Shown here: piece after piece, positions 5,178 to 11,233 of the stretch | How positions within the stretch are numbered: the stretch's first letter is position 1 | Layout: every line of letters begins with the position of its first letter | NCBI GenBank assembly: GCA_017446125.1 | Contig: JAFSRL010000094.1 | Span: 1 to 11,233 of the forward strand | From: Lachnospiraceae bacterium | GTDB taxonomy: Bacteria > Bacillota > Clostridia > Lachnospirales > Lachnospiraceae | DNA length: 11,233 nt | Direction: 5' to 3' | Notes under the pieces: model-generated | Seen by the model: only the letters and a program-made list of their open reading frames with translations | Told to the model about the DNA's origin: nothing | Databases searched by the model: none | Made by a program: the position numbers and the translations under genes

Positions 5178-7391
5178 ATGGGTTTGTTTAATAAGAAGAA
5201 AGCTTCGAATGAACCACCAAAGCAGGCGAAGCAACCCGCCGCGCCCAAGGCTCCTGAGAAGGAAGTGCAAAAGGCTGCCGCTCCTGTAACACCGCAGGCG
5301 GCACCGGAAGCAAAGAAGCCGGAAGCGAAAGAGCCTGTGCAACAGGCGCAACCCGCACCCAAGGCGGAAGCGGCGGCGAGCCCGCAGACCAAGGAAGTAG
5401 CAAGCACAAGCAGCAACGAAAGCAGCAAGAAAAACGAAACCAAGAAGGAGGTAGGAGAAATGTTGTTTCAAACCACAGCAGCGCACGAAGAACTCCGTGC
5501 GAAAGTCCGAGCATTTGCTGAGAAAGAAATTGCACCGATTGCATTCTCTTTAGATCAGCAGAATGAATTCCCCGACAAGCAGGTGAAGGAAATGGGCACC
5601 AACGGCTGGATGGGTATTCCGTATCCGAAGGAATACGGCGGCGCGGGCCTTGATGTGATCAGCTATGCGATCGCGGTCGAGGAGCTTGCGAGAGTCGACG
5701 GCGGCGCAGGCGTTATCCTGTCCGCACACACATCCTTAGGCGCATATCCGATCGCGGCGTTCGGTACCGAAGAGCAGAAGAAGAAGTATCTTGTTCCCCT
5801 CGCGAAGGGTGAGAAGATCGGCGCCTTCGGCCTGACCGAAGAAAATGCGGGTTCCGATGCAGGCGGCACGGAAACCACAGCGGTTGACAAGGGTGACCAC
5901 TATCTGTTGAACGGCGGCAAGATTTTTATCACGAACGCGCCGAAGGCAGACACCTACGTTGTCTTTGCAGTGACCACTCCCGATATCGGTACGCGCGGCA
6001 TTTCCGCATTCATCGTGGAAAAGGGCTGGCCGGGATTCGATTTCGGTGATCATTACGATAAATTAGGTATCCGTTCCTCCTCGACGGCGGAACTGATCTT
6101 CAACGATGTCAAGGTTCCGAAGGAAAACCTTCTGGGCAAGGAAGGCCAGGGCTTCAAGATCGCGATGGCGACCCTCGACGGCGGCCGTATCGGTATCGCG
6201 GCGCAGGCACTCGGTATCGCACAGGGTGCGTTCGAGCACGCATTGGAATATGCGAAGGAGCGCGAACAGTTCGGTCAGCCCATCGGCGTGAACCAGGGCA
6301 TCTCCTTCAAGCTTGCGGACATGGCGACGAAGCTGCGTGCGGCACGTTTCCTTGTTTACTCCGCGGCGGAGTTGAAGGAGCACCACGAAGCGTACAGCAT
6401 GGAAGCGGCAATGGCGAAGATGTATGCTTCCGACAGAGCGCTTGAGGTTGTCAACGACGCGTTACAGATCCACGGCGGTTCCGGCTTCTTAAAGGGTATG
6501 GAAGTCGAGCGCGCATACCGCGATGCGAAGATTACGACAATCTACGAAGGCACGAACGAAGTGCAGCGCGTTGTTATCGGCGCACACTTACTTGGCAAGA
6601 TCGGCAAGCCCGCTGCGGCAGGCGGCTCGAGAAGCGTTGCGAAGAAGCCCGCGGCTGTGACCGGCGTACGTAAGCTGCGCATCTTCCGCGAAGGCGATGC
6701 GAAGGCGAAGGTCAGCGAACTCGTTGCTGCCCTGAAGGCGGACGGTTATGACTTCAGCGTCGGTATCGCTGCGGATACACCGATTGCAGAGGCGGAGCGT
6801 GTTGTTTCCGCCGGTAAGGGTATCGGCGACAAGGCGAACATGAAGCTGATTGAGAACCTGGCACAGGCTGCCGGTGCTGCGATTGGTTCCTCGAGACCGG
6901 TTGCGGAAACCTTACAGTATGTACCGCTTGTCCGCTACGTTGGTATGTCCGGTCAGAAGTTCACCGGCAACCTCTACATCGCTTGCGGTATCTCCGGTGC
7001 GAAGCAGCACTTAAAGGGCATCAAGGATGCATCCACCATCGTCGCGATCAACAAGAACGGCAATGCGCCGATCTTCAAGAACTGCGACTACGGTATCATC
7101 GGTGATGTCAATGAAATCCTTCCGCTCTTAACGGAAGCGTTAGGCACCGAGAAGAAGAACCCGGCTCCGCCGATGGTTAAGATGAAGAGACCTCTTCCTC
7201 CGAAGCCCGAACCGATCGGACCGCGCATGGTATGTAACGGCTGCGCATTCGAGTACGTACCGGAAATCGGTGATGAAGAAGCGGATATCGCTCCCGGCAC
7301 GCTGTTCAAGGATCTCCCGGAAGACTGGGTATGCCCTGAGTGCGCGGAACCGAAGGAGAACTTCATTGAGACAACGCACAGAGGTCTGTAA
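5178..7391 (+). CDS. Fusion flavoprotein: acyl-CoA dehydrogenase, ETF-alpha FAD domain, rubredoxin
   Basis: A 737-residue multidomain redox protein, numbered from the start chosen here. Residues 5-94 are a Lys/Ala/Pro/Glu/Gln-rich arm after MGLFNKKK. Residues 95-475 are a complete short-chain acyl-CoA dehydrogenase: GLTEENAGSDAG (218-229), Arg337, QIHGGSGF (430-437) and catalytic base Glu457 in IYEGTNEVQR. After an Ala/Pro/Gly linker (476-496), residues 497-655 match only the C-terminal FAD-binding domain of ETF alpha (GISGAKQH 604-611, NAPIF 629-633, YGIIGD 638-643); its N-terminal domain and ETF beta are absent. A Pro-rich linker (658-682) leads to rubredoxin (684-732) with iron ligands Cys686, Cys689, Cys719 and Cys722. 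Likely role: oxidise an acyl-CoA, perhaps butyryl-CoA, and pass electrons through FAD and rubredoxin to the flavodiiron protein 18 bp downstream. AGGGGGT (5161-5167) suits the ATG at 5178 better than that at 5169; the ATG at 5460 is a further option. Confidence 0.88.
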   Translation: MGLFNKKKASNEPPKQAKQPAAPKAPEKEVQKAAAPVTPQAAPEAKKPEAKEPVQQAQPAPKAEAAASPQTKEVASTSSNESSKKNETKKEVGEMLFQTTAAHEELRAKVRAFAEKEIAPIAFSLDQQNEFPDKQVKEMGTNGWMGIPYPKEYGGAGLDVISYAIAVEELARVDGGAGVILSAHTSLGAYPIAAFGTEEQKKKYLVPLAKGEKIGAFGLTEENAGSDAGGTETTAVDKGDHYLLNGGKIFITNAPKADTYVVFAVTTPDIGTRGISAFIVEKGWPGFDFGDHYDKLGIRSSSTAELIFNDVKVPKENLLGKEGQGFKIAMATLDGGRIGIAAQALGIAQGAFEHALEYAKEREQFGQPIGVNQGISFKLADMATKLRAARFLVYSAAELKEHHEAYSMEAAMAKMYASDRALEVVNDALQIHGGSGFLKGMEVERAYRDAKITTIYEGTNEVQRVVIGAHLLGKIGKPAAAGGSRSVAKKPAAVTGVRKLRIFREGDAKAKVSELVAALKADGYDFSVGIAADTPIAEAERVVSAGKGIGDKANMKLIENLAQAAGAAIGSSRPVAETLQYVPLVRYVGMSGQKFTGNLYIACGISGAKQHLKGIKDASTIVAINKNGNAPIFKNCDYGIIGDVNEILPLLTEALGTEKKNPAPPMVKMKRPLPPKPEPIGPRMVCNGCAFEYVPEIGDEEADIAPGTLFKDLPEDWVCPECAEPKENFIETTHRGL
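5446..5462 (+). promoter_or_regulatory. Consensus ribosome site and possible internal start of the flavoprotein
   Basis: A perfect AGGAGG at 5446-5451 stands 8 nt before an in-frame ATG (5460-5462). The ATG falls exactly at the expected N-terminus of a standard acyl-CoA dehydrogenase (MLFQTTAAHEELR). It is stronger than the site at the upstream start. Either the ancestral gene began here and later gained the 5' extension, or both forms are made. Confidence 0.55.
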
Positions 7392-7409
7392 GAAGAGAGG
7401 AGGAAGAAT

Positions 7410-8663
7410 ATGTATTGCGTAAGAGAAGTAACAGAAAATTTATACTGGATCGGCGGTAACGATCACAGAACGCACCTGTTCGAGAATATTCATCCGATTC
7501 CGCAGGGCGTATCCTACAACTCCTACATCCTGTTGGATAAGGAGACCTGCGTATTCGACGCGGTGGACTGGTCCATCACGAGAGAGTACATTGAAAACAT
7601 CGAGCACTGCCTGAACGGCAGAGAGCTTGACTACTTTATCTGTAACCACTTAGAGCCCGACCACTGCTCCTCCATGTGGGAACTGTTCGTGCGCTATCCC
7701 AAGTGCAAGGTTGTCGCGACCGAGAAGGCCTTCATGATGATGCATCAGTTCGGCTACAAGATCGACGGTCACGAAAAGATCCAGGTCAAGGAAGGCGACA
7801 CCTTACAGATCGGCGATCACACGATGGCATTCGTGCAGGCACCCATGGTGCACTGGCCGGAGGTTATGGTTACCCTCGACGTCACGAACGGCGTTCTGTT
7901 CTCCGCGGACGCGTTCGGTTCCTTCATCGCCCTCGACGGCAAGCTGTGGAACGACGACGTCAACTATGAGCGCGACTGGCTCGATGAGGCACGCAGATAT
8001 CTCTGCAACATCGTCGGCCGTTACGGCCCGCACATCCAGTTAATCCTGGGCAAGGCGGCGACCGTGCTCGACAAGATCAAGATTATCTGCCCGCTGCACG
8101 GCCTCATTTGGCACACGGATTTGATGTTCTTAATTGATAAGTATCATCACTGGTCCACCTACACGCCGGAAGAGAAGGGTGTCATGATTGTCTACGCTTC
8201 CATGTACGGCGGCACGGAGAATGCGGCACAGTGTCTTGCCAGCAAGATCTGTGAAAAGGGCTGGACGAACGTTAAGGTTTACGACGTATCCCGCACGCAC
8301 GTGTCTTACCTGATCGCCGATGCGTTCAAGTACTCGCACATCGTGTTTGCGTCCGTGACCTACAACCTGAACATCTACCCGGTCATGCTGAACTTCTTAG
8401 AGGAGATGAAGCTCTTGAATCTGCAGAACCGTGTGGTTGCGATCGTTGAGAACGGCACCTGGGCCTGCAAGTCCGGTGACCTGATGCAGAAGTTCATCGA
8501 GGACAACTTAAAGCACATGACGATCTTGAATGAGCGTCTGTCCCTTGCTTCGACCTTGCAGAAGGATAAGGCGAAGGAACTCGATGACCTCGCACAGGCG
8601 ATTGTCGATTCCAGGGATATGATCTCTACGGATCCTGCGGATACCAAGGGTAAGCTCGGCTAA
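7410..8663 (+). CDS. fprA: A-type flavodiiron protein (FprA family)
   Basis: A 417-residue cytosolic enzyme predicted to reduce O2 to water, or NO to N2O, with electrons from rubredoxin. The N-terminal metallo-beta-lactamase-like domain (1-250) has a full di-iron ligand set: His80, Glu82, Asp84 and His85 (NHLEPDH), His148, Asp167 and His230, with the 62- and 18-residue spacings of the family. The flavodoxin domain (about 256-400) has the FMN phosphate loop SMYGGTENAA (264-273) and the WxxK-style late loop NGTWACKSG. The length is that of the two-domain class A, with no fused rubredoxin or reductase; the rubredoxin is supplied by the preceding gene. AGGAGG lies 6 nt before the ATG, 18 bp after the flavoprotein stop, so the two are cotranscribed. 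O2 preference is likely from clostridial homologues but O2 against NO cannot be read from the sequence. Confidence 0.95.
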   Translation: MYCVREVTENLYWIGGNDHRTHLFENIHPIPQGVSYNSYILLDKETCVFDAVDWSITREYIENIEHCLNGRELDYFICNHLEPDHCSSMWELFVRYPKCKVVATEKAFMMMHQFGYKIDGHEKIQVKEGDTLQIGDHTMAFVQAPMVHWPEVMVTLDVTNGVLFSADAFGSFIALDGKLWNDDVNYERDWLDEARRYLCNIVGRYGPHIQLILGKAATVLDKIKIICPLHGLIWHTDLMFLIDKYHHWSTYTPEEKGVMIVYASMYGGTENAAQCLASKICEKGWTNVKVYDVSRTHVSYLIADAFKYSHIVFASVTYNLNIYPVMLNFLEEMKLLNLQNRVVAIVENGTWACKSGDLMQKFIEDNLKHMTILNERLSLASTLQKDKAKELDDLAQAIVDSRDMISTDPADTKGKLG

Positions 8664-8700
8664 GTCAGTCTTCTTTGGAAAAGGTATTCGTATGGGTAAG

Positions 8701-8730
8701 GTGCCTGCCGTGAAAGCGGCAGGCATCTTT
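8701..8730 (+). terminator. Terminator of the rrf2-flavoprotein-fprA cluster
   Basis: A perfect 9-bp GC-rich stem, TGCCTGCCG (8702-8710) with CGGCAGGCA (8717-8725), encloses the loop TGAAAG and is followed by a short TCTTT. The T-tract is weak but the stem is strong, and it falls 38 bp after the fprA stop. Confidence 0.8.
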
Positions 8731-8734
8731 AAAA

Positions 8735-8831
8735 ATGATATTTCGTACACAAATTTACGAAAAAATATTGTTAGAAATATCATAAAATAATCATAAAATT
8801 ACTTGATTTTTTCAAAGTTATAGTGTATTAT
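8735..8831 (+). promoter_or_regulatory. Promoter and upstream repeats of the CAP-protein gene
   Basis: TTGATT (8803-8808) and TATTAT (8826-8831), 17 bp apart, form a good sigma-A promoter, leaving a 60-65 nt leader. Upstream lies a perfect 10-bp inverted repeat, ATGATATTTC (8735-8744) and GAAATATCAT (8774-8783), and two direct copies of ATCATAAAAT (8779-8788 and 8790-8799) with an 11-bp period that end 3 bp before the -35. The AT-rich tract could also act as an UP element. Confidence 0.65.
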
Positions 8832-8896
8832 GATAACAGAGAAACAGTAGACCGAAGAATATTGCGTTTTACAGCGTGATAGAGAGGGTGATTGTT

Positions 8897-9454
8897 ATGA
8901 GGAAGAAGATCAAAAGAATTGCAGCAGCGCTGTTGTGTGGGGCACTTGTCATCGGCACGGCGGCATGTGGCGCAACCAAGGCAGCGGTAGACGATGTTGC
9001 TGCGATGCGTGGCAAGGGAGTCGGCGCCGGCGAGACCTATATTGACGACAATGCAATTGCGTTGGTGTTCCAGGCAACACCTTCCAGTGATTCTTTGGAT
9101 GCGGCAAGCGCAGCGCTTGCACTGGTGAATACCCAGAGAGCTTCCGCGGGATTGAGTGCCCTGGCCTGGAGCGACCGTCTGGCACAGGCGGCGATGGTCA
9201 GAGCGACGGAGATTCAGACCTCCTTCTCTCACACGAGACCGAACGGAACGGACTGGTGGACCGTGGACTCGACCGTACAGTACGGCGAGAACCTCGCGAA
9301 GCTTTATAACTCCGCAGACTCCGTTGTGGCGGCATGGATGAACTCTCCGTCGCACAAGGCGAACATCATGGCAGCGGACTTCAAGAGCTGCGGCATCGCC
9401 ATCAGCAGAACCGCGGACAACAAGTGGTATTGGGCGCAAGAGTTTGGATATTAA
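8897..9454 (+). CDS. CAP/SCP-domain extracellular lipoprotein (YkwD-like)
   Basis: A 185-residue secreted protein. The N-terminus MRKKIKRIAAALLCGALVIG is a signal peptide, followed by TAAC with Cys24 as the probable lipidated residue, so the protein is likely anchored on the outer face of the membrane; Thr at -3 makes the lipobox non-standard. Residues 25-65 look like a flexible tether. The CAP domain (about 70-185) shows the family's cavity residues Glu105, His112 (FSHTRPNG), Glu131 (YGENLA) and His153 (SPSHKANIM), and ends in the typical YWAQEFGY. Bacterial CAP proteins have no agreed biochemical role. I chose ATG 8897 because GAGGGTG lies 6 nt upstream and it starts directly at the charged signal peptide; a GTG at 8876 would add MIERVIV. 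The gene has its own promoter and terminator, so it is monocistronic. Confidence 0.9.
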   Translation: MRKKIKRIAAALLCGALVIGTAACGATKAAVDDVAAMRGKGVGAGETYIDDNAIALVFQATPSSDSLDAASAALALVNTQRASAGLSALAWSDRLAQAAMVRATEIQTSFSHTRPNGTDWWTVDSTVQYGENLAKLYNSADSVVAAWMNSPSHKANIMAADFKSCGIAISRTADNKWYWAQEFGY

Positions 9455-9465
9455 GCGAGAGCAGC

Positions 9466-9524
9466 AAAGGTAACAAAAAAGAGTGGACATGCTTGCATGG
9501 ATCCACTCTTTTTTTGTTGCCTTT
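9466..9524. terminator. Strong terminator of the CAP gene, likely bidirectional
   Basis: AAAGGTAACAAAAAAGAG (from 9466) through 9487 pairs with 9502-9524, giving a stem of about 23 bp with one T-G pair and one extra T; the inner CATGCTTGCATG can form a further small stem. The A-run on the left arm and the T-run on the right arm allow termination on either strand. Confidence 0.88.
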
Positions 9525-9527
9525 ATT

Positions 9528-9616
9528 GCGTGAGCAAATCCAGCGAGGAACGAGAAGCGTTTCGAGCTGGATATAGCTGCTCGAGCGGAAGCGTTTTCGA
9601 ACCTGGATTGCCTCGC
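9528..9616. repeat. Folded intergenic repeat upstream of pta
   Basis: Outer arms 9528-9543 and 9603-9616 are imperfect inverted copies (GCGTGAGCAAATCCAG against CTGGATTGCCTCGC). Between them two direct copies lie 34 bp apart: AAGCGTTTCGAGCTGGAT (9555-9572) and a 20-bp variant (9589-9608) with two extra bases. CGAGC/GCTCG arms can close a central loop. There is no open frame of note. It may be a small mobile or REP-type element or a structured RNA; its family is not recognised. Confidence 0.5.
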
Positions 9617-9652
9617 TTAATATGTAATTTCTTTTCATATCATCCCCATTTA

Positions 9653-9661
9653 TGGTATGAT
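9653..9661 (+). promoter_or_regulatory. Extended -10 promoter of pta
   Basis: TGG directly before TATGAT (9656-9661) makes a TGnTATGAT extended -10, which needs little -35 contact; the matching -35 position (9633-9638, TTTCAT) is indeed poor. The leader to the pta ATG would be about 50 nt. Confidence 0.6.
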
Positions 9662-9717
9662 AAGAAACGTAGTTATCAATTTGATTCATGCGAATTATTT
9701 GTACAGAAGGAGAAGGT

Positions 9718-10704
9718 ATGGCTGGTTTTGGACAATTAATTGAAATGTTAAAACAGGACCCGAAGACGATTGTCTTTACGGAAGGCACGGACGCGCGCAT
9801 TCTCGAGGCGTCGTCCCGTCTGCTTGCCGGTAATTTCTTAACCCCCATTCTTGTGGGCGAGGAAGACGAGGTCATGAAGGCATCGGAAGAAAGCGGTTAT
9901 AACATCCGCGGCGCGCAGATCGTTTCGCCCAAGAATTACGACCGCATGGACGAGATGGTTGACATGTTCTGCGAGCTCAGAAAGTCGAAGGGCGTGACGA
10001 AGGAAGAGGCGTTAAAGACACTGCAGAGTGCGAATTACTTCGGAACGATGCTCGTCAAGATGGGCGTTGCGGACGCGCTTTTGGGCGGCGCCACCTATTC
10101 GACCGCAGACACCGTGCGTCCCGCGCTGCAGTTGATCAAGACGAAGCCCGGCAACAAGATTGTGTCGAGCTGCTTCATCATGGTCCGTCCCGACGTCAGC
10201 GAAGAAGACACGGTGCTTGCGATGGGTGACTGCGCAATCAACATCAAGCCCACGGAGGACGAGCTGGTCGAAATTGCATCTGAAGTAGCGGCGTGCGCCG
10301 AAATCTTCGGCGTCGACCCGAAGATTGCGTTCTTAAGCTATTCCTCGAACGGTTCCGGCAGCGGTGAGGATGTCGACAAGATGCGCAATGCCTGCAAGAA
10401 GACGATTGAACAGTATCCGCAGTTGAACATCGTGGACGGCGAGATCCAGTTTGACGCGGCGGTTTCCCCGCGTGTCGCAAGAACCAAGTTCCCGACGGAT
10501 CAGTTTGCCGGTAACTGCAATACGTTTATTTTCCCGGACATCAATGCGGGGAACATCGGCTATAAGATTGCACAGCGCTTAGGCGGCTTTGATGCGTACG
10601 GTCCCATTCTCTTAGGATTGAACGCACCGATCAACGATCTGTCCCGTGGCTGTAACGGTCAGGAGGTTTACTCCATGGCAATTATCACGGCTGCGCTGGC
10701 GTAA
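9718..10704 (+). CDS. pta: Phosphate acetyltransferase (Pta)
   Basis: A 328-residue cytosolic enzyme that interconverts acetyl-CoA plus phosphate and acetyl phosphate plus CoA, the first step of ATP-yielding acetate formation. The length fits the short Pta class without the extra N-terminal domains of the E. coli enzyme. Signatures include SSNGSGSGEDVDKM (209-222), the RVARTKFPTDQFAGN block (252-266), FPDINAGNIGYK (272-283) and NDLSRG (306-311) with Ser309 and Arg310, equivalent to active-site residues of the Methanosarcina enzyme; the position of its Asp316 is Glu316 here. AAGGAG lies 5 nt before the ATG at 9718, which decides against the ATG at 9688. No acetate kinase gene follows; a HAD-like gene begins 20 bp later. 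A phosphate butyryltransferase is less likely given the Pta-specific C-terminal block. Confidence 0.93.
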   Translation: MAGFGQLIEMLKQDPKTIVFTEGTDARILEASSRLLAGNFLTPILVGEEDEVMKASEESGYNIRGAQIVSPKNYDRMDEMVDMFCELRKSKGVTKEEALKTLQSANYFGTMLVKMGVADALLGGATYSTADTVRPALQLIKTKPGNKIVSSCFIMVRPDVSEEDTVLAMGDCAINIKPTEDELVEIASEVAACAEIFGVDPKIAFLSYSSNGSGSGEDVDKMRNACKKTIEQYPQLNIVDGEIQFDAAVSPRVARTKFPTDQFAGNCNTFIFPDINAGNIGYKIAQRLGGFDAYGPILLGLNAPINDLSRGCNGQEVYSMAIITAALA

Positions 10705-10724
10705 ACCATTAGTAGCCTTTCACC

Positions 10725-11233
10725 ATGACGAAGCTTGCTTTTTTTGACGTCGACGGAACGCTTTCGGCGCCGTACTTTAAACAGGAAGACGGAACATTAA
10801 ACTTAGGGCTCACCGAGGAAGGTTGGCTGAAGTATTGTGCCCGCGAGAAAGAGGATGCGTACCGGTATTGCGAACCCGTGATTCCGGTACGCGCCTATGC
10901 GCGCAAATTAAAAAGCGAAGGCGCGACACTCTTTGTTTTATCCAGAATCAATTCAGAGGATGAGATTACGGCGAAGGAAAAATTCGTCCGCATTCATTAT
11001 GACGGACTGTTTGAATCCGTGCTGACGGTTCGCGATGACAAGGAAAAGATTGAGGTCATCAGGCGGCTTGCCGAAGAACGGAATGTGAAATTAGGGGATT
11101 GCGAGCAGGTGGAAGACACCTTCATGAACCTGCTCTACGCCTACTGGAACGGAATCAAGGGGACGCATGTGGCGCACCTGATTACGGAGAAGGCGCTGAT
11201 TTATGAAGGGATTTTAAATTATGATAATGTAAC
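10725..11233 (+). CDS. HAD-superfamily hydrolase (5' part, cut by window end)
   Basis: An open frame of 169 codons starts at ATG 10725 and leaves the window without a stop. The N-terminus MTKLAFFDVDGTLSAP carries HAD motif I with nucleophile Asp8 and acid/base Asp10. Ser73 (FVLSRIN) fits motif II, Lys106 or Lys108 motif III and Glu130-Asp131 (QVEDTFMN) motif IV, with an insertion typical of a C1-type cap between motifs I and II. It is therefore probably a phosphatase or related phosphotransferase; the substrate is unknown. It follows pta by 20 bp on the same strand, so cotranscription is likely, though no clear Shine-Dalgarno precedes its ATG. An in-frame TAG at 10713 rules out an earlier start. 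Confidence 0.8.
   Translation, partial: MTKLAFFDVDGTLSAPYFKQEDGTLNLGLTEEGWLKYCAREKEDAYRYCEPVIPVRAYARKLKSEGATLFVLSRINSEDEITAKEKFVRIHYDGLFESVLTVRDDKEKIEVIRRLAEERNVKLGDCEQVEDTFMNLLYAYWNGIKGTHVAHLITEKALIYEGILNYDNV

Noticed and set aside
5148..5544. Long minus-strand and other-frame open frames opposite the flavoprotein arm
   Set aside because: They arise from the Lys/Ala/Pro/Glu-rich codons of the + strand gene, give Leu/Arg/Cys-rich nonsense translations and have no ribosome site.
8692..8790. Small open frame of about 32 codons (MGKVPAVKAAG...) after fprA
   Set aside because: It runs through the terminator stem and AT-rich promoter region, lacks a good ribosome site and has no recognisable protein features.
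8828..9490. 220-codon minus-strand open frame opposite the CAP gene
   Set aside because: The + strand frame has signal peptide, CAP motifs, promoter and terminator; the minus frame is Arg/Cys-rich and crosses the terminator.

Overview
The window looks like a chromosomal segment of an anaerobic, low-to-mid GC Bacillota, most likely Clostridia and possibly Lachnospiraceae. This is inferred from strong AGGAGG-type ribosome sites, TTGACA/TATGAT promoters, a short-chain butyryl-CoA-dehydrogenase-like flavoprotein, an A-type flavodiiron protein, a Pta-type phosphotransacetylase and a small CAP-domain lipoprotein. No rRNA, tRNA, CRISPR array or complete insertion sequence was seen.

Layout. (1) Positions 1-189 hold the 3' end of an unidentified + strand gene. 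(2) Positions 191-310 hold a palindromic, partly tandem REP-like element that supplies the stop codon of the next gene. (3) Positions 306-4434, on the minus strand and read right to left, encode an HTH-fused N6-adenine DNA methyltransferase, an AspB-type aminotransferase and a Xer-like tyrosine recombinase. (4) Positions 4435-4633 are a divergent control region with a near-consensus promoter and a perfect palindrome at its -10. (5) Positions 4634-8730, + strand, hold an Rrf2 regulator with an IscR-like Cys-Cys-Cys-His set, a multidomain flavoprotein (low-complexity arm, acyl-CoA dehydrogenase, C-terminal half of ETF alpha, rubredoxin) and a flavodiiron protein, closed by a terminator. (6) Positions 8735-9524 hold a CAP/SCP-domain lipoprotein with its own promoter and a strong terminator. 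(7) Positions 9528-11233 hold a folded intergenic repeat, pta, and the start of a HAD-like hydrolase gene cut by the window end.

The most striking content is region 5. The flavoprotein joins on one chain an acyl-CoA-oxidising flavin site, an ETF-type FAD domain without its usual partner domains, and a rubredoxin. The next gene, 18 bp downstream, encodes a flavodiiron protein, the known electron acceptor of rubredoxin and a reducer of O2 (or NO) in anaerobes. Inferred together, this is a compact acyl-CoA to O2 electron path under a probable Fe-S sensing regulator: a way for a butyrate-type fermenter to remove oxygen using acyl-CoA as reductant. The order of domains and genes is read from the sequence; the electron path is inference.
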